A stretch of 64,000 bases of DNA from JACRCT01 sp049841135 (GCA_049841135.1 JASGHK010000005.1:2418001-2482000), one strand, 5' to 3'; positions 43,747 through 54,354 are shown, numbered from the stretch's first letter. The notes: generated by a model not told the origin, from the letters alone. Program-made: numbers and translations.

Positions 43747-45891
43747 GTGAACGCGTACCGCTGGCTGCCGATCGTCTCCGGGCTGTGGCTCTTCGCCGGC
43801 TGCTCCAACCCGCCCCCCGTGACCGACGGCTGCAAGGTCAACGCCCAGTGCGCGCGCGACGAGGTCTGCGAGGACGGCGCCTGTCTCTACAAGGACTGCC
43901 CCGCGGCTTGCGCGGGCGGCGAGGCGTGCGTGGGCGGGCGGTGTCTGCCGGCCTCGTGCGGCGACCGGCCGTGTCGCGCCGGAGAGGGCTGCGCGGGCGG
44001 CCGCTGCCAGGCCGCCGACTGCCTCGACGTCTCGTGCCCGCAGGGCGAGGCCTGCGCCAGGGGAGCCTGCTACCCGGTCGACTGCGGCAGCGACGGCTCC
44101 TGCGAGTCCGGGGTCTGCTGGGCGGCGCGGTGCGTCTCCGCGGCGTGTGTCGACGTCCCGTGTGAGGCGGGCCAGGTCTGCGTGCAGGGAGCCTGCCTCC
44201 CCGAGTCCTGCGCGGGCGTGGTCTGCGGCGCCGGGGCGGCCTGCCGGGACGGGCGCTGCGAGGAGATCGCCTGCGCCGGCGTCGTCTGCTCCGAGGCGGG
44301 CACCGCGTGCAGCGACGGCCGCTGTGTCCCCGAGGCCTGCTCGAGCGGCCCCTGCGACCCGGGGCGGGTCTGCGTGGACGAGCGCTGCGTGGACGCCGCC
44401 TGTGTCGGGGTCACCTGCTCGGCGGGCACGCGTTGCCGGCGGGGCGCCTGCGCCCCGTGCACGTCGTGGGAGGCGGAGTGCGGCGACCGCACGGACGAGG
44501 ACTGCGACGGCCAGACGGACTGCGCCGACCCGGACTGCGAGCAGGTCGACGGCTGTCTCTGCCCCGAGGGCACGGCCGAGGGCGATGGGTGCGGCGACGG
44601 CAAGGTGTGCGCGGGCGGCTCGTGCAAGTCGGGCTGCTTCATCGACGGCAGCTATCGGACCAGCGGCGCGCGCGACCCGGCCAATGCCTGCCAGGTCTGC
44701 AGCCCGGCGACGTCGACCACGGCCTGGAGCCACAAGACCGAGGGGAGCGGGTGCGCCACCGGGAAGATCTGCCATGCGAAGACCTGTCAGGCCGGCTGCC
44801 TCATCGAAGGCGCGTTCGTGGAGGACGGGACGGTGGCGCCCGGCGACCCCTGCCAGCAGTGTGGTCCCGAGACCAACACGAGCGCCTGGTCCGTGGCGCC
44901 GGACGGCACTCACTGCGGCGCGGGGCTCACGTGCAACGCGGGGACCTGCGCCGCGGGCTGCTACATCGACGGCAGCTACTACGCCAACGGCGCGCTCGAT
45001 CCGGCCAACCCGTGCCGCTCCTGTGCCTCGGCCGTGGCGGCCGACGCGTGGACCGCGCGCGCCGACGGCTCCGACTGCGGCACCGGCCGGGTCTGCGATG
45101 GGGGCGCCTGCGTGTCGGGCTGCTGGATCTCGGGGGCTCTCCAGGCGAGCGGCGCCCCGAACCCGGCCAACCCCTGCCAGGCGTGCGCGCCGGCGACGAG
45201 CACGATGGCGTGGACGGACGTGGCCGGCGGCACCTCGTGCGGCTCGGGCAAGGTCTGCAACGGGGCCACGTGCAGCACCGGCTGCTGGATCGGCGGGAGC
45301 TTCCGCGCGAGCGGCGCTGAAGATCCCTCGAACGCGTGCCAGACGTGCGCGCCTTCGACGAGCACGACCGCCTGGACGGTCCGCGCGGGCGGCTCGTCCT
45401 GCGGCGCAGGCAAGGTCTGCAACGGGGCCACCTGCAGCGGCGGCTGCTGGATCGGCGGGAGCTATCGCGCGAGCGGCGCGGACAACCCGTCCAGCGCCTG
45501 CCAGCAGTGTGAGCCGTCGACGAGCACGACGCTGTGGACCAACAAGGCCCAGGGGACCGGCTGCGGCGGCAACAGCTACTGCTGCTCCGGCTCGTGCGTG
45601 GCGAAGAACTCCACCGCCCACTGCGGGGCCTGCGGCGTCGACTGCTCGCGGACCCTGGGCCAGTGCCGGCAGCAGGCGAGCGGTGGCTACAGCTGCTACT
45701 GCAACACCAACGCGAGCTGCCGGCTCATCACCGGTGCGGACGCGACCTGCTGGATCTCGACGTCGAACCCGCCCGGCCCCAACAACTGCCAGTGCCAATG
45801 CCCGAACAACGTCTCCGGGTGCCTGGGCCAGTGCCCGAACGGCGGCCGCTGCGCCGAGGCCGGCGGCAACGGGAACTACTGCTACTACTGA
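43747..45891 (+). CDS. Cysteine-rich two-repeat lipoprotein
   Basis: 714 residues, intact, from GTG 43747. Lipobox LFAGC (Cys19). Residues ~28-245 hold about nine ~25-residue Cys repeats (C..G.VC..G.C..). Residues ~290-620 hold six ~54-residue repeats that each start GC(W/Y/F)I.G and contain DP(A/S)N.CQ.C.P.TSTTAW and G..C..GK.C....C. A final Cys-rich tail follows. Repeats 4-6 are nearly identical at DNA level. All cysteines are paired in number, pointing to disulfide-stabilised modules outside the cell. No enzymatic motif. Likely an adhesin or matrix protein, by inference. Confidence 0.85.
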   Translation: MNAYRWLPIVSGLWLFAGCSNPPPVTDGCKVNAQCARDEVCEDGACLYKDCPAACAGGEACVGGRCLPASCGDRPCRAGEGCAGGRCQAADCLDVSCPQGEACARGACYPVDCGSDGSCESGVCWAARCVSAACVDVPCEAGQVCVQGACLPESCAGVVCGAGAACRDGRCEEIACAGVVCSEAGTACSDGRCVPEACSSGPCDPGRVCVDERCVDAACVGVTCSAGTRCRRGACAPCTSWEAECGDRTDEDCDGQTDCADPDCEQVDGCLCPEGTAEGDGCGDGKVCAGGSCKSGCFIDGSYRTSGARDPANACQVCSPATSTTAWSHKTEGSGCATGKICHAKTCQAGCLIEGAFVEDGTVAPGDPCQQCGPETNTSAWSVAPDGTHCGAGLTCNAGTCAAGCYIDGSYYANGALDPANPCRSCASAVAADAWTARADGSDCGTGRVCDGGACVSGCWISGALQASGAPNPANPCQACAPATSTMAWTDVAGGTSCGSGKVCNGATCSTGCWIGGSFRASGAEDPSNACQTCAPSTSTTAWTVRAGGSSCGAGKVCNGATCSGGCWIGGSYRASGADNPSSACQQCEPSTSTTLWTNKAQGTGCGGNSYCCSGSCVAKNSTAHCGACGVDCSRTLGQCRQQASGGYSCYCNTNASCRLITGADATCWISTSNPPGPNNCQCQCPNNVSGCLGQCPNGGRCAEAGGNGNYCYY

Positions 45892-45896
45892 GCTGG

Positions 45897-46231
45897 GTAG
45901 TGCCGGGCTTCCACGCCCGGGGCATCTTTGCGATCGGTCCATCGGTGGCGCGCCTGCCTCCGTCGCGCGACGCGTTCGACGGGATGTTCGAGCGCGCCTC
46001 AGACCAACGGTGGGCTCCAAGGGTGCCCCGGGCGTGGAATCCCAGCGCTACCCGACCGTCGCGACGGGATGTTCGAGCGCGCCTCAAATCGACGGGTACC
46101 AAGGGGTCCCAGGCGTGGAAGCCCGGCACTACCCACGACGACCGCCGCAGGGATTTTCGAGCGCCTCGAACACACGGGCAGTAGAGGTGCCCCGGGCGTG
46201 GAAGCGCGTGGAAACCCGGCACTACCGACGC
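45897..46231. repeat. GTAG-type REP cluster in a ~85-bp tandem array
   Basis: Four hairpin units share GTAG-TGCCGGGC-TTCCAC-GCCCGGGGCA: 45897-45924 (plus orientation), 46024-46051, 46105-46132 and 46188-46225 (minus orientation). The last has an internal 10-base duplication. Between them the spacer GGGATGTTCGAGCGCGCCTC recurs, so units beginning at 45978, 46063 and 46147 repeat every 84-85 bases. The layout matches REP/BIME elements whose stem is preceded by the GTAG tetranucleotide. Confidence 0.8.
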
Positions 46232-46263
46232 CGATCGCGACGACGGTCCTCGTGCAGAATGCA

Positions 46264-46298
46264 CGAACGCCGCGATCCCGTGAGGACCGCGGCGTTCG
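46264..46298 (-). terminator. Hairpin terminator after S1 gene
   Basis: An 11-bp perfect stem (CGAACGCCGCG / CGCGGCGTTCG) with a 13-base loop, 25 bases past the S1 stop on the minus strand. No U-run. Confidence 0.5.
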
Positions 46299-46322
46299 CA
46301 ACGTCCAGCTGCGAGAGACCGG

Positions 46323-48063
<1,741 letters not shown>

Positions 48064-48260
48064 GGCGTGGCTCTCCAGAGTCGGCCCGACCGTTGTTGAG
48101 AGGGGGCGGGCGGAACGCGCACCATACACGAAAGCCCTCCCCCTGCGCCTCTCAGACTTCCCGGCCTGGGGTGTGACCCGGGCACTCGCGAAGCTCAGTC
48201 GGCCGGAGGCTCGACGGGCGGGTGCCAAGAGCCCGGCCAGAGTGAGGTGGCAAGGGACGA

Positions 48261-48276
48261 ACCCCCTCCCGCAGTT
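48261..48276. repeat. Left half of split G-rich hairpin repeat
   Basis: ACCCCCTCCCGCAGTT, identical to the first 16 bases of the intact repeat at 12986, then abruptly replaced by the IS91-like element. Confidence 0.7.
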
Positions 48277-48372
48277 GAACGAAGCCGCTTCGCGGCAGCT
48301 GACGGAGGCCTGCCGACTCTGAGGAGAGAAGGTTTCTCGGTCGGCGAGGGAATCCCATCGACTCTTGTGGAA

Positions 48373-48400
48373 CCGGGCGCCGGTAGCCGCCGGCGCCCGG
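48373..48400 (+). repeat. Left-end hairpin of the IS91-like element
   Basis: An 11-bp perfect stem (CCGGGCGCCGG / CCGGCGCCCGG) around a six-base loop, just ahead of the recombinase ribosome site. It may attenuate transcription into the element or form part of its left end. Confidence 0.5.
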
Positions 48401-48427
48401 TGACGACCAACCACAAGGAGCAACGTG

Positions 48428-49287
48428 ATGGGCGAACTCTACCAGCGGATGGATGCAGAATCTACGTCTGAGGAATCGGTCGGCGAGGACGCGGAAGGAG
48501 TACCTGGACGCCGCGTCAGGCTTCGCCCGGCACTTCATGCGTTCGCCTGCCAAGATGGGGGAGGCGGAGGTGCTGGAGTATCTGAGGGGCCTAGCACTGG
48601 AGGGGGCCGGTCCCGGCAAGCTGCGGATGTCCGTGGCGGCGATCAAGTTCCTCTACCGCGCGACGCTGCTGCGCCCGGAGGTCGTGGCCAACGTGCCCTG
48701 GCCCAAGGCCCGCAAGACCCTGCCCAAGCCTGTCAGTCTCACGGGAGATCGTGGCCACGCTGACGGCGCTGCCTCATCTACGACACCGGATGCTGTTGGT
48801 CACCGCGTATGACGCGGGGTTGCGGATCCACGAAGCGGCACGTTTGCGCTCGGACGACATCTTGGCGGAGCGCGGGCTCATCCACGTCCTGGGCAAGGGC
48901 GGCAAGGAGCGGTACGTCAAGCTGAGCCAGCCGCTGCTTGGGGCACTGCGCTCCTACTGGAAGAACGTCCGGCCACCGGAGCCCGGGCCCTACCTCTTCC
49001 CGGGGGCCATCCCTGGCAAGCCCATCGACCCGTCGTCCGTGCGCGAGGCACTGCGAACCGCACTCAGGAAGGCCGGGCTCAAGAAGGTGACGCCGCACAT
49101 GCTGCGGCACTCCTTCGCGACTCACATCCTGGAAGCCGGGACCGACGTCCGCATCATCCAGGAGCTTCTGGGCCATGCCTCCATCCGCACCACCATGCGC
49201 TACACGCACGTGAGCGCCACGCACATCGCAGCCCAGAAGACGCCTCTGGAGATCGCCGGAGAGAAGGCGGCGCCGCTGCTCCGGTAG
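48428..49287 (+). CDS. IS91-associated tyrosine recombinase (two frame breaks)
   Basis: About 286 residues. ATG 48428 follows AAGGAG. Frame changes lie at GAATC 48458-48462 (restoring GATC gives MGELYQRMDADLRLRNRSAR, the usual family N-terminus) and near 48735 (GTCAGTC). The SAM-like core-binding domain spans ~residues 15-95. The catalytic domain retains Arg (AYDAGLRIHEAARLR), HMLRH, LLGHASI and the nucleophile Tyr in MRYTHVS. With R-H-R-H-Y present the enzyme would be active if the frames were repaired. In this family it travels with the transposase 6 bases downstream; its role in transposition is not well defined. Confidence 0.82.
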
Positions 49288-49293
49288 ACCGGC

Positions 49294-50535
49294 GTGCTTT
49301 GCCCGCCGTCCCTGCCTGCGCCTGCCGGGCAGGGGCGGCCTCGCCTCACGGTCAGCGACATCTTCCGGGCCTACGGCGAGGCCTATCGCAATAGCCACGC
49401 GCTGAGTGAGCCGCAGCGCAAGGCGATGAGAGCCATCGAGGTCTGCCGGACTCCGGTCCTGGGCGGACGGGTGGATGTGTGCGACCGCTGCGGCCACATG
49501 GAGGTCTTCTATGGCTCCTGCCGCAACCGGCACTGCCCGACTTGCCAAAGCCTGACGCAGGCCAAGTGGATCGAGAACCGCATGGAGCGGCTCTTGCCCA
49601 CCGACTACTTCCACGTGGTCTTCACCGTCCCGGACGACCTGCTCAACGGCATCATCCTGCGCAACCGCGAGCGCTTCTTCGACCTGCTCTTCAAGGCGGG
49701 AAGCCAGACGCTGCTCGAGTTGGGCGCCGACCCCGAGCGGCTCGGCGCCCAACTCGGCCTCACCTGCGTGCTGCACACCTGGACGCGCGACCTGCGCTTC
49801 CACGCGCACCTGCACTGCATCGTCACCGGCGGCGGCCTGCACTCCGGCGGCGACCGGTGGGTCCGTCCCCGGAGCCAGGACTACCTGTTCCCGGCGGAGG
49901 TGCTGGGCAAGCTGTTCCGCGGCAAGCTGATGGACTGGCTCGTCGGTTGCCACAAGGCGGACGTCCTCGATCTGCCCGCGGAGCTGGAGGCCCCGAAGGC
50001 CTTCGCCCAACTCAAGGACCGGCTCTACAAGAAGAAGTGGGTTGCCTATTGCAAGAGGCCCTTCGCCGGCCCCGAGCAAGTCTTTGGCTATCTGGGCCGG
50101 TACACGCATCGTGTCGGATTGTCGAACCAGCGTCTGCTCGCACTCGCCGACGAGGGCGTCCACTTCCGCACCCGCGGCGAGGGCACCGCGACGCTCGCTC
50201 CCGACGACTTCATCCACCGCTTCCTGCAGCACGTCCTGCCCGACGGTTTCGTGAAGATCCGCCACTACGGCCTGATGGCGTCGGGCAACGCCAAGACCAA
50301 GCTCGAAGTCGCGCGGCGACTGCTCGAGGCGGAGCGGCCGGAGGTTCCGCGGGTCATCGCCGCGCTCGCCGCGGTGCTGCTGGCGACCCATCCGCAGGTG
50401 CCGGCTCCGCTCGAGGACTGGCGGGATCGGCTCAAGCGCCTGACAGGCATCGACCTGAGCCGATGCCCGGTGTGCGCCGTCGGCACGATGGTCTCCATTC
50501 CACTGATCCGCAAAGCCCCGGACGACACCTCGTAG
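49294..50535 (+). CDS. IS91-family HUH transposase
   Basis: 413 residues, intact, from GTG 49294. N-terminal zinc-binding region (CDRCGHMEVFYGSCRNRHCP, then TC). The HUH metal motif is HAHLH (near 49803). The catalytic tyrosine region is YLGRYTHRVGLSN with two Tyr four residues apart, as in IS91. It nicks one strand and moves the element by a rolling-circle-like mechanism. The C-terminal CPVC pair is also present. It follows the recombinase after six bases. Confidence 0.93.
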   Translation: MLCPPSLPAPAGQGRPRLTVSDIFRAYGEAYRNSHALSEPQRKAMRAIEVCRTPVLGGRVDVCDRCGHMEVFYGSCRNRHCPTCQSLTQAKWIENRMERLLPTDYFHVVFTVPDDLLNGIILRNRERFFDLLFKAGSQTLLELGADPERLGAQLGLTCVLHTWTRDLRFHAHLHCIVTGGGLHSGGDRWVRPRSQDYLFPAEVLGKLFRGKLMDWLVGCHKADVLDLPAELEAPKAFAQLKDRLYKKKWVAYCKRPFAGPEQVFGYLGRYTHRVGLSNQRLLALADEGVHFRTRGEGTATLAPDDFIHRFLQHVLPDGFVKIRHYGLMASGNAKTKLEVARRLLEAERPEVPRVIAALAAVLLATHPQVPAPLEDWRDRLKRLTGIDLSRCPVCAVGTMVSIPLIRKAPDDTS

Positions 50536-50769
50536 CCATGGATCGCCTTGGCGTCATCCCCGCGGTCGACCATCGGCGTCGCCGAGCTGCGACGGGTCTG
50601 CCCATCGCCCGCCACGCTTGCCGCCGTGCCGCCGGCTGCGACCTCCGCCGCCTCTTCAGGAACGGCCGAAGCGCGTGCTCTCTCGCCTGCGCATGGCTGC
50701 CGAGGCGCACTAGCCACGACCGAGATGCCCATTAGCAGGGCCCGTGCCGGCGGCTTCGCTCAACTCGAC

Positions 50770-50830
50770 GTTTAACGCAGCCGACTCCGGCCTCGGGGCG
50801 TATCCGGGTCCGGTCACGGCTGCGTCAAAC
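50770..50830. repeat. Right-end inverted repeat (ori-like) of the IS91-like element
   Basis: GTTTAACGCAGCCG (50770-50783) and CGGCTGCGTCAAAC (50817-50830) pair with one mismatch around a 33-base GC-rich loop. It lies 235 bases past the transposase and 6 bases from the inferred right boundary, where IS91 elements carry their replication-origin end. Confidence 0.6.
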
Positions 50831-50836
50831 GCCTAT

Positions 50837-50863
50837 CAGTTTGGGAGGGGGCAGGGGGGAGGG
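50837..50863. repeat. Right half of split G-rich hairpin repeat
   Basis: CAGTTTGGGAGGGGGCAGGG then GGGAGGG. Joined to 48261-48276 it rebuilds CCCCCTCCC-GCAGTTT-GGGAGGGGG, a 9-bp perfect hairpin; the element sits in its loop. Confidence 0.7.
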
Positions 50864-50877
50864 TATCCTGCGTCACC

Positions 50878-51975
50878 ATGCTCAAGCGCACCCTCGCCCG
50901 CCTCCTCGTCAGCCGCCAGCGCGACCACGGCTTCTCGCTCGCCGAGCTCGAGTCCAAGCACGTCGATCGCTCCAAGCCCAACTGCAACGACAGCTCCTGC
51001 TTCTACGGCGGCGACGAGGCCGGCAACGCCGCCATCTTCCGCCTCGCCTTCCGCGGCAGCCGCCGTCCCGCCGAGTGCTGGCTCGACGTCCGCCTCTCCA
51101 AGGCCCTCGGCTCGCTGCGGTTTGGCCTGCCCGCAAACCCCGGCCCCGAGCGCGACGGGCACGTGCTGGGCGACGTGTCGTTTTTGTGCGAGGAGCCCAG
51201 CAAGCGCTGGCGCATCCGCTACGAGGGCCCGCTCACCGACGCCGCCGGGACGCTCGAGCGCGGCGAGGTGGACCTGGTCTTCACCGCCACCCACCCGATG
51301 TTCGACTACGCCGAGTCCACCGACCGCCGCATGGTCGCCGACGCCATCGCCCGCGAGCGCTGGTCGCGGGCCTTCTTCGTGCGGCTGCGCGAGCTGGGCC
51401 AGGTCCACTACGAGCAGTTCGGCAGGCTCAAGGGCCAGGTCCGCTTCGGCGACAAGACGGCCTCGCTCAATCTCCTGACCACCCGCGACCACTCCTTCGG
51501 CTCGCGCGACTGGGCCGGCTGGGACCGACACTACTTCCTGTCCGGCATCACCCCCGCCGGCGAGGGCTTCACGGTCATCGCCGTCCAGTACGACTTCTGC
51601 GGGCCGATCTACGCCGGCTTCACCATCTCGCCCGACGGCCGGGCCGACGCCATCGTCGAGTGCACGCCGCTCGCGGACGTCGAGCGCGAGCGGACCTGGC
51701 CCAGGTCGGGGTCGGTCGAGCTGCGCACCAAATCCGGCGCGCGCCACACGCTCGTCTTCGAGCGCGACGGCCACTTCCCGTACGTCGGCGACGGCATGTA
51801 CCTGATGAAGGAAGGCATCGGCCGCTTCCGCTTCGACGGCCAGGCCGCCTACGGGCTGTGCGAGTTCGGCTTCAGCAAGGCCAAGTACGAGAAGGCCATC
51901 GCCGAGCCGTCCGAGGATCCGGTGCACCCCGCGGCGCTGCAGGGCGCGGCGGCGGAGGCCCGGCGCACCGTCTGA
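50878..51975 (+). CDS. DUF7064/AttH-like beta-barrel protein
   Basis: 365 residues, intact. No signal peptide. The segment YEQFGRLKGQVRFGDKTASL..RDHSFGSRDW matches the lipocalin-like domain often annotated DUF7064 (related to AttH-type hydrophobic-ligand proteins). The N-terminal half (RPAECWLDVRLSKALGSLRF) fits the first of two barrels. Probably binds or modifies a hydrophobic compound. Start ATG 50878 is only 41 bases from the right end of the IS91-like element, so the native promoter may have been displaced. Confidence 0.65.
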   Translation: MLKRTLARLLVSRQRDHGFSLAELESKHVDRSKPNCNDSSCFYGGDEAGNAAIFRLAFRGSRRPAECWLDVRLSKALGSLRFGLPANPGPERDGHVLGDVSFLCEEPSKRWRIRYEGPLTDAAGTLERGEVDLVFTATHPMFDYAESTDRRMVADAIARERWSRAFFVRLRELGQVHYEQFGRLKGQVRFGDKTASLNLLTTRDHSFGSRDWAGWDRHYFLSGITPAGEGFTVIAVQYDFCGPIYAGFTISPDGRADAIVECTPLADVERERTWPRSGSVELRTKSGARHTLVFERDGHFPYVGDGMYLMKEGIGRFRFDGQAAYGLCEFGFSKAKYEKAIAEPSEDPVHPAALQGAAAEARRTV

Positions 51976-52268
51976 GCAGCTACGAGCGAATCGCTGGGAT
52001 GGCTTTCAGCGATCGACTGCCCCAACTCGCACCTCGCGGCCGACGGCGGTCCCAGCGCGCAGCAGCGCGCCGCCGCGCCGTCGAGCGCTCCAGTCATTCG
52101 TGCACTCCTTTGCCCTCGGCCGAGGGTGAAGCAACTGTTTGCTCGCGCTCAGCAACTCGCTCCGCGAAACCCCCGTCGTAAGGGGGAGTCACTCCTCGCT
52201 GCTAACCTCCGAGCGGCACCGTGCCGATGAAGAAAGGCCCAAGAGGCCCACGCCCACGAGGAGGACGC

Positions 52269-52502
52269 ATGGAAGTCCCGAGCGCAACACATCCCCGATG
52301 GGCCGCGCTCATCAGCGGGGAATACAAGTGCCAGATCGACTTTCTGGCGGCCAAGCTTCTCATCTCGCGGCTCAACTTCGCCGCCAAGCTGGACGGCATC
52401 ACCCTCAACCAGGGCAAGGCGGCCGGCGAGCTTCGCGAGCTCTACGCCAAGAACTCCGGCCTCTCGACGGTCCAGACAGACCTGACCCGCATCTTCAAGT
52501 AG
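52269..52502 (+). CDS. Small hypothetical protein, first gene of a pair
   Basis: 77 residues from ATG 52269 behind GAGGAGGA. Helical (CQIDFLAAKLLISRLNFAAK, LNQGKAAGELRELYAKNS). No family recognised. It lies 12 bases upstream of the DUF6976-like gene and is almost certainly co-transcribed. Could be a small partner or regulator of it. Confidence 0.65.
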   Translation: MEVPSATHPRWAALISGEYKCQIDFLAAKLLISRLNFAAKLDGITLNQGKAAGELRELYAKNSGLSTVQTDLTRIFK

Positions 52503-52514
52503 GAGCGCCCCGAC

Positions 52515-53499
52515 ATGAAGCGACTGCACGACCTCAAAGACGTCCAGGAGATGATCCGGCGCGGCGCCCCGCTGGCGATCGCGGGAGACGAGTCGCTGCT
52601 GCGCCAGCTGCCCAAGGGCAACTGGATCGGCGGAAGCATCCCGTACTTCGTCGCTGACGAGGGCGGCGTCTGCACCCGCGAGAAGCTCTACGTCACCGAG
52701 CTGCCCGCGGGCGTCACCCAGGTCTCCATCAAGACCTACGACCCAACGACGGTCGAGCGGGTCTACGCCGAGGCGCCGGAGAACGGCTTCAGCTTGATCG
52801 TCATCCCCGCCAGCTCGCCCACGCACCTGGCGTTCGCGCTGCGCGCCCCCTCGTTCGACCGCTTCGCGCAGTCTCCGCTCATCGGGTGGATCTCGGGCGT
52901 GCTCGTTTCCGACCTGGGCAAGGTGACTCCGAAGGTCTTCGCGGGGACCGAGGCCAGGCCGCTCGAGGACGGGGCGGTGGTGATGCACGTGCAGCTGCCG
53001 AAGGACAAGGTCTGCGAGCTGGGGATCGTGAACATCTTCCGGCCCGGAGAGGGCGAAGACATCGTCTTCCTCGAGGACGGCTTCAGCGCCCAGGAGGCCG
53101 AGGTCGGAGGCAAACGGGTCAACTTCGCGGAGTACTGCCAGGCCAAGAAGATCGACACCCGCCTGCCGCTGGTGGCCGACTACTACGGCGCCTCCATCAA
53201 CGTCAGCTTCCAGAAGGTCGACGCGGCCCAGGGCAAGGTGGACTTCTATGCGCCCGTCTTCCGCAAGGTCCAGTACCGCTTCGCCAAGCCGGTGTCCGAC
53301 TACGTCTCCGAGTTCACGCAGCAGACGCCCAAGGGAGTGCAGGTGGCGTTCTCGTGCAACTGCATCCTCAACTACCTGTACTCGGAAGCTCGAGGGTAAG
53401 CGGACTGGCGAGTTCACGGGCCCGGTGACCTTCGGCGAGGTCGCCTTCCAGCTCCTCAACCAGACGCTCGCCTACCTGTCGATCGTCGAGCGCAAGTAG
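52515..53499 (+). CDS. DUF6976-like protein (frame broken near 53388)
   Basis: About 327 residues. As written, a stop appears at 53397 just after ..NYLYSE. Removing one base in GAAGCTC (53385-53391; would be GAGCTC) gives NYLYSELEGKRTGEFTGPVT and a run to 53499. From memory the C-terminal block (FSCNCILNYLYSELEGKRTG, TFGEVAFQLLNQTL) is the conserved part of DUF6976, related in style to FIST sensor domains. I could not check this. Cytoplasmic. A strong terminator follows. Confidence 0.7.
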
Positions 53500-53524
53500 C
53501 CCGCCTCGCTCAGCACGGCTCTCC

Positions 53525-53554
53525 GCGGCCCCGCCCTTCCCTGGGCGGGGCCGC
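53525..53554 (+). terminator. Strong hairpin terminator
   Basis: A 12-bp perfect stem (GCGGCCCCGCCC / GGGCGGGGCCGC) with a six-base loop, 26 bases past the DUF6976-like stop. Confidence 0.7.
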
Positions 53555-53918
53555 GCTCGTCCAAGGTCCACTGCGAGCTGGCCCCGTTCGGTAACCTCGG
53601 AGCCGGGGGGCTCGTCGTCCATGTAGTCGATCCGGTAGCGAACATACCCCTGGGGCCGCGTCGCCCTATCCCTGGGGAGCCAGAGGTCAGAAGCGACACC
53701 CGGCGCAGTGCGAGAGCTGCCCCCTGGATGGAGAAGCTGCACCAACAAAGCGCTAAGAAATCAAGTTCTTGACCGACGTGCGGCCCTGTTCGATTGCGCA
53801 CGTCAATTCCATGGCAAGCCCGCTCGGGGGGGCTTTACTTGTCGTTCAGCCGGGCCGCACAATTGCAGTGAACTCAGATCGACCATTTGGTTGACCACCA
53901 GGGGGGTCGGAGAGTTCC
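53555..53918. other. Intergenic region before the chemosensory operon
   Basis: 364 bases of lower GC than the flanks. Minus-strand frames here (for example RYRIDYMDDEPPGSEVTERG) have no start and no family. The region carries the promoter of the chemosensory operon; see the -24/-12-like site at 53852. Confidence 0.45.
53852..53867 (+). promoter_or_regulatory. Possible sigma-54 (-24/-12) promoter
   Basis: GGGCCGCACAATTGCA has the GG-N10-GC spacing of sigma-54 promoters (consensus TGGCAC-N5-TTGC) and lies 52 bases upstream of the receiver gene start. The -12 half (TTGCA) is good, the -24 half weaker. Sigma-54 use is extensive in myxobacteria. Confidence 0.35.
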
Positions 53919-54308
53919 GTGGCGCGACTGAGCAATATCCTGCTGCTCGACGACTGCGAGACCATCCGCACGATCCTGAAGGTCTACCTGATGGGCCAGG
54001 TCGAGACCTTCCGCGAGACGGCGGACGCTGAGACGGCGCTGCAGCTCCTCGAGCTCGAGGCATTCGACCTGGTCATTGCCGACGTGCGCATGGAGCCGAT
54101 CGACGGCGTCGCGTTCGTCCGGCAGGTCCGCTCCAGCGCGTCCGCGCGGGTGCGCGGCACGCCGGTCGTCCTCCTCACGAGCGACCTGAGCCTGCAGCTG
54201 CGCGCCGAGGGGCTGGGCGCGGGCGCCAACGCCTTCGTCCACAAGCCCATCACCGCCAAGGAACTTCGCGACACGCTCGACATGGTCGCGGCGCGCGCCA
54301 CGGGCTGA
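53919..54308 (+). CDS. CheY-like single receiver
   Basis: 129 residues from GTG 53919. Receiver motifs: Asp11/Asp12, phospho-acceptor Asp55 (VIADVRM), Thr in VVLLTSD and Lys in FVHKPI. No output domain. It is the first gene of the chemosensory operon, a place consistent with a phosphate sink or motility-output regulator fed by the CheA encoded downstream. Confidence 0.9.
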   Translation: MARLSNILLLDDCETIRTILKVYLMGQVETFRETADAETALQLLELEAFDLVIADVRMEPIDGVAFVRQVRSSASARVRGTPVVLLTSDLSLQLRAEGLGAGANAFVHKPITAKELRDTLDMVAARATG

Positions 54309-54354
54309 CCCGCGGCGCACGCGAGGCCAACGCCAGCATCCAGGAGCGACCGTC

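Larger units (their letters stand above)
48277..50836 (+). mobile_element. IS91-family-like element with tyrosine recombinase
   Basis: 2560 bases between two halves of an interrupted repeat. It carries a tyrosine recombinase and an HUH transposase in tandem, the arrangement seen in many IS91-like elements. Terminal structures: a hairpin at 48373 near the left end and a 14-bp inverted repeat at 50770-50830 near the right end (ori-like). CAGTT occurs at both junctions (48272-48276 and 50837-50841); it may be target sequence retained by chance, since IS91 elements are not known to duplicate the target. Boundaries are inferred from the split repeat. Confidence 0.72.

Noticed and set aside
42877..46020. 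1047-codon minus-strand frame through the Cys-rich lipoprotein
   Set aside because: Only its last ~244 codons (the methyltransferase) are real. The rest is an Ala/Gly/Arg-rich shadow of the plus-strand repeats.
45978..46231. CRISPR array
   Set aside because: Periodic 85-bp units with conserved spacers and GTAG hairpins; no unique spacers and no cas genes.
53555..53918. Coding gene on the minus strand before the chemosensory operon
   Set aside because: No start codon, no conserved motif and lower GC; more likely regulatory DNA.
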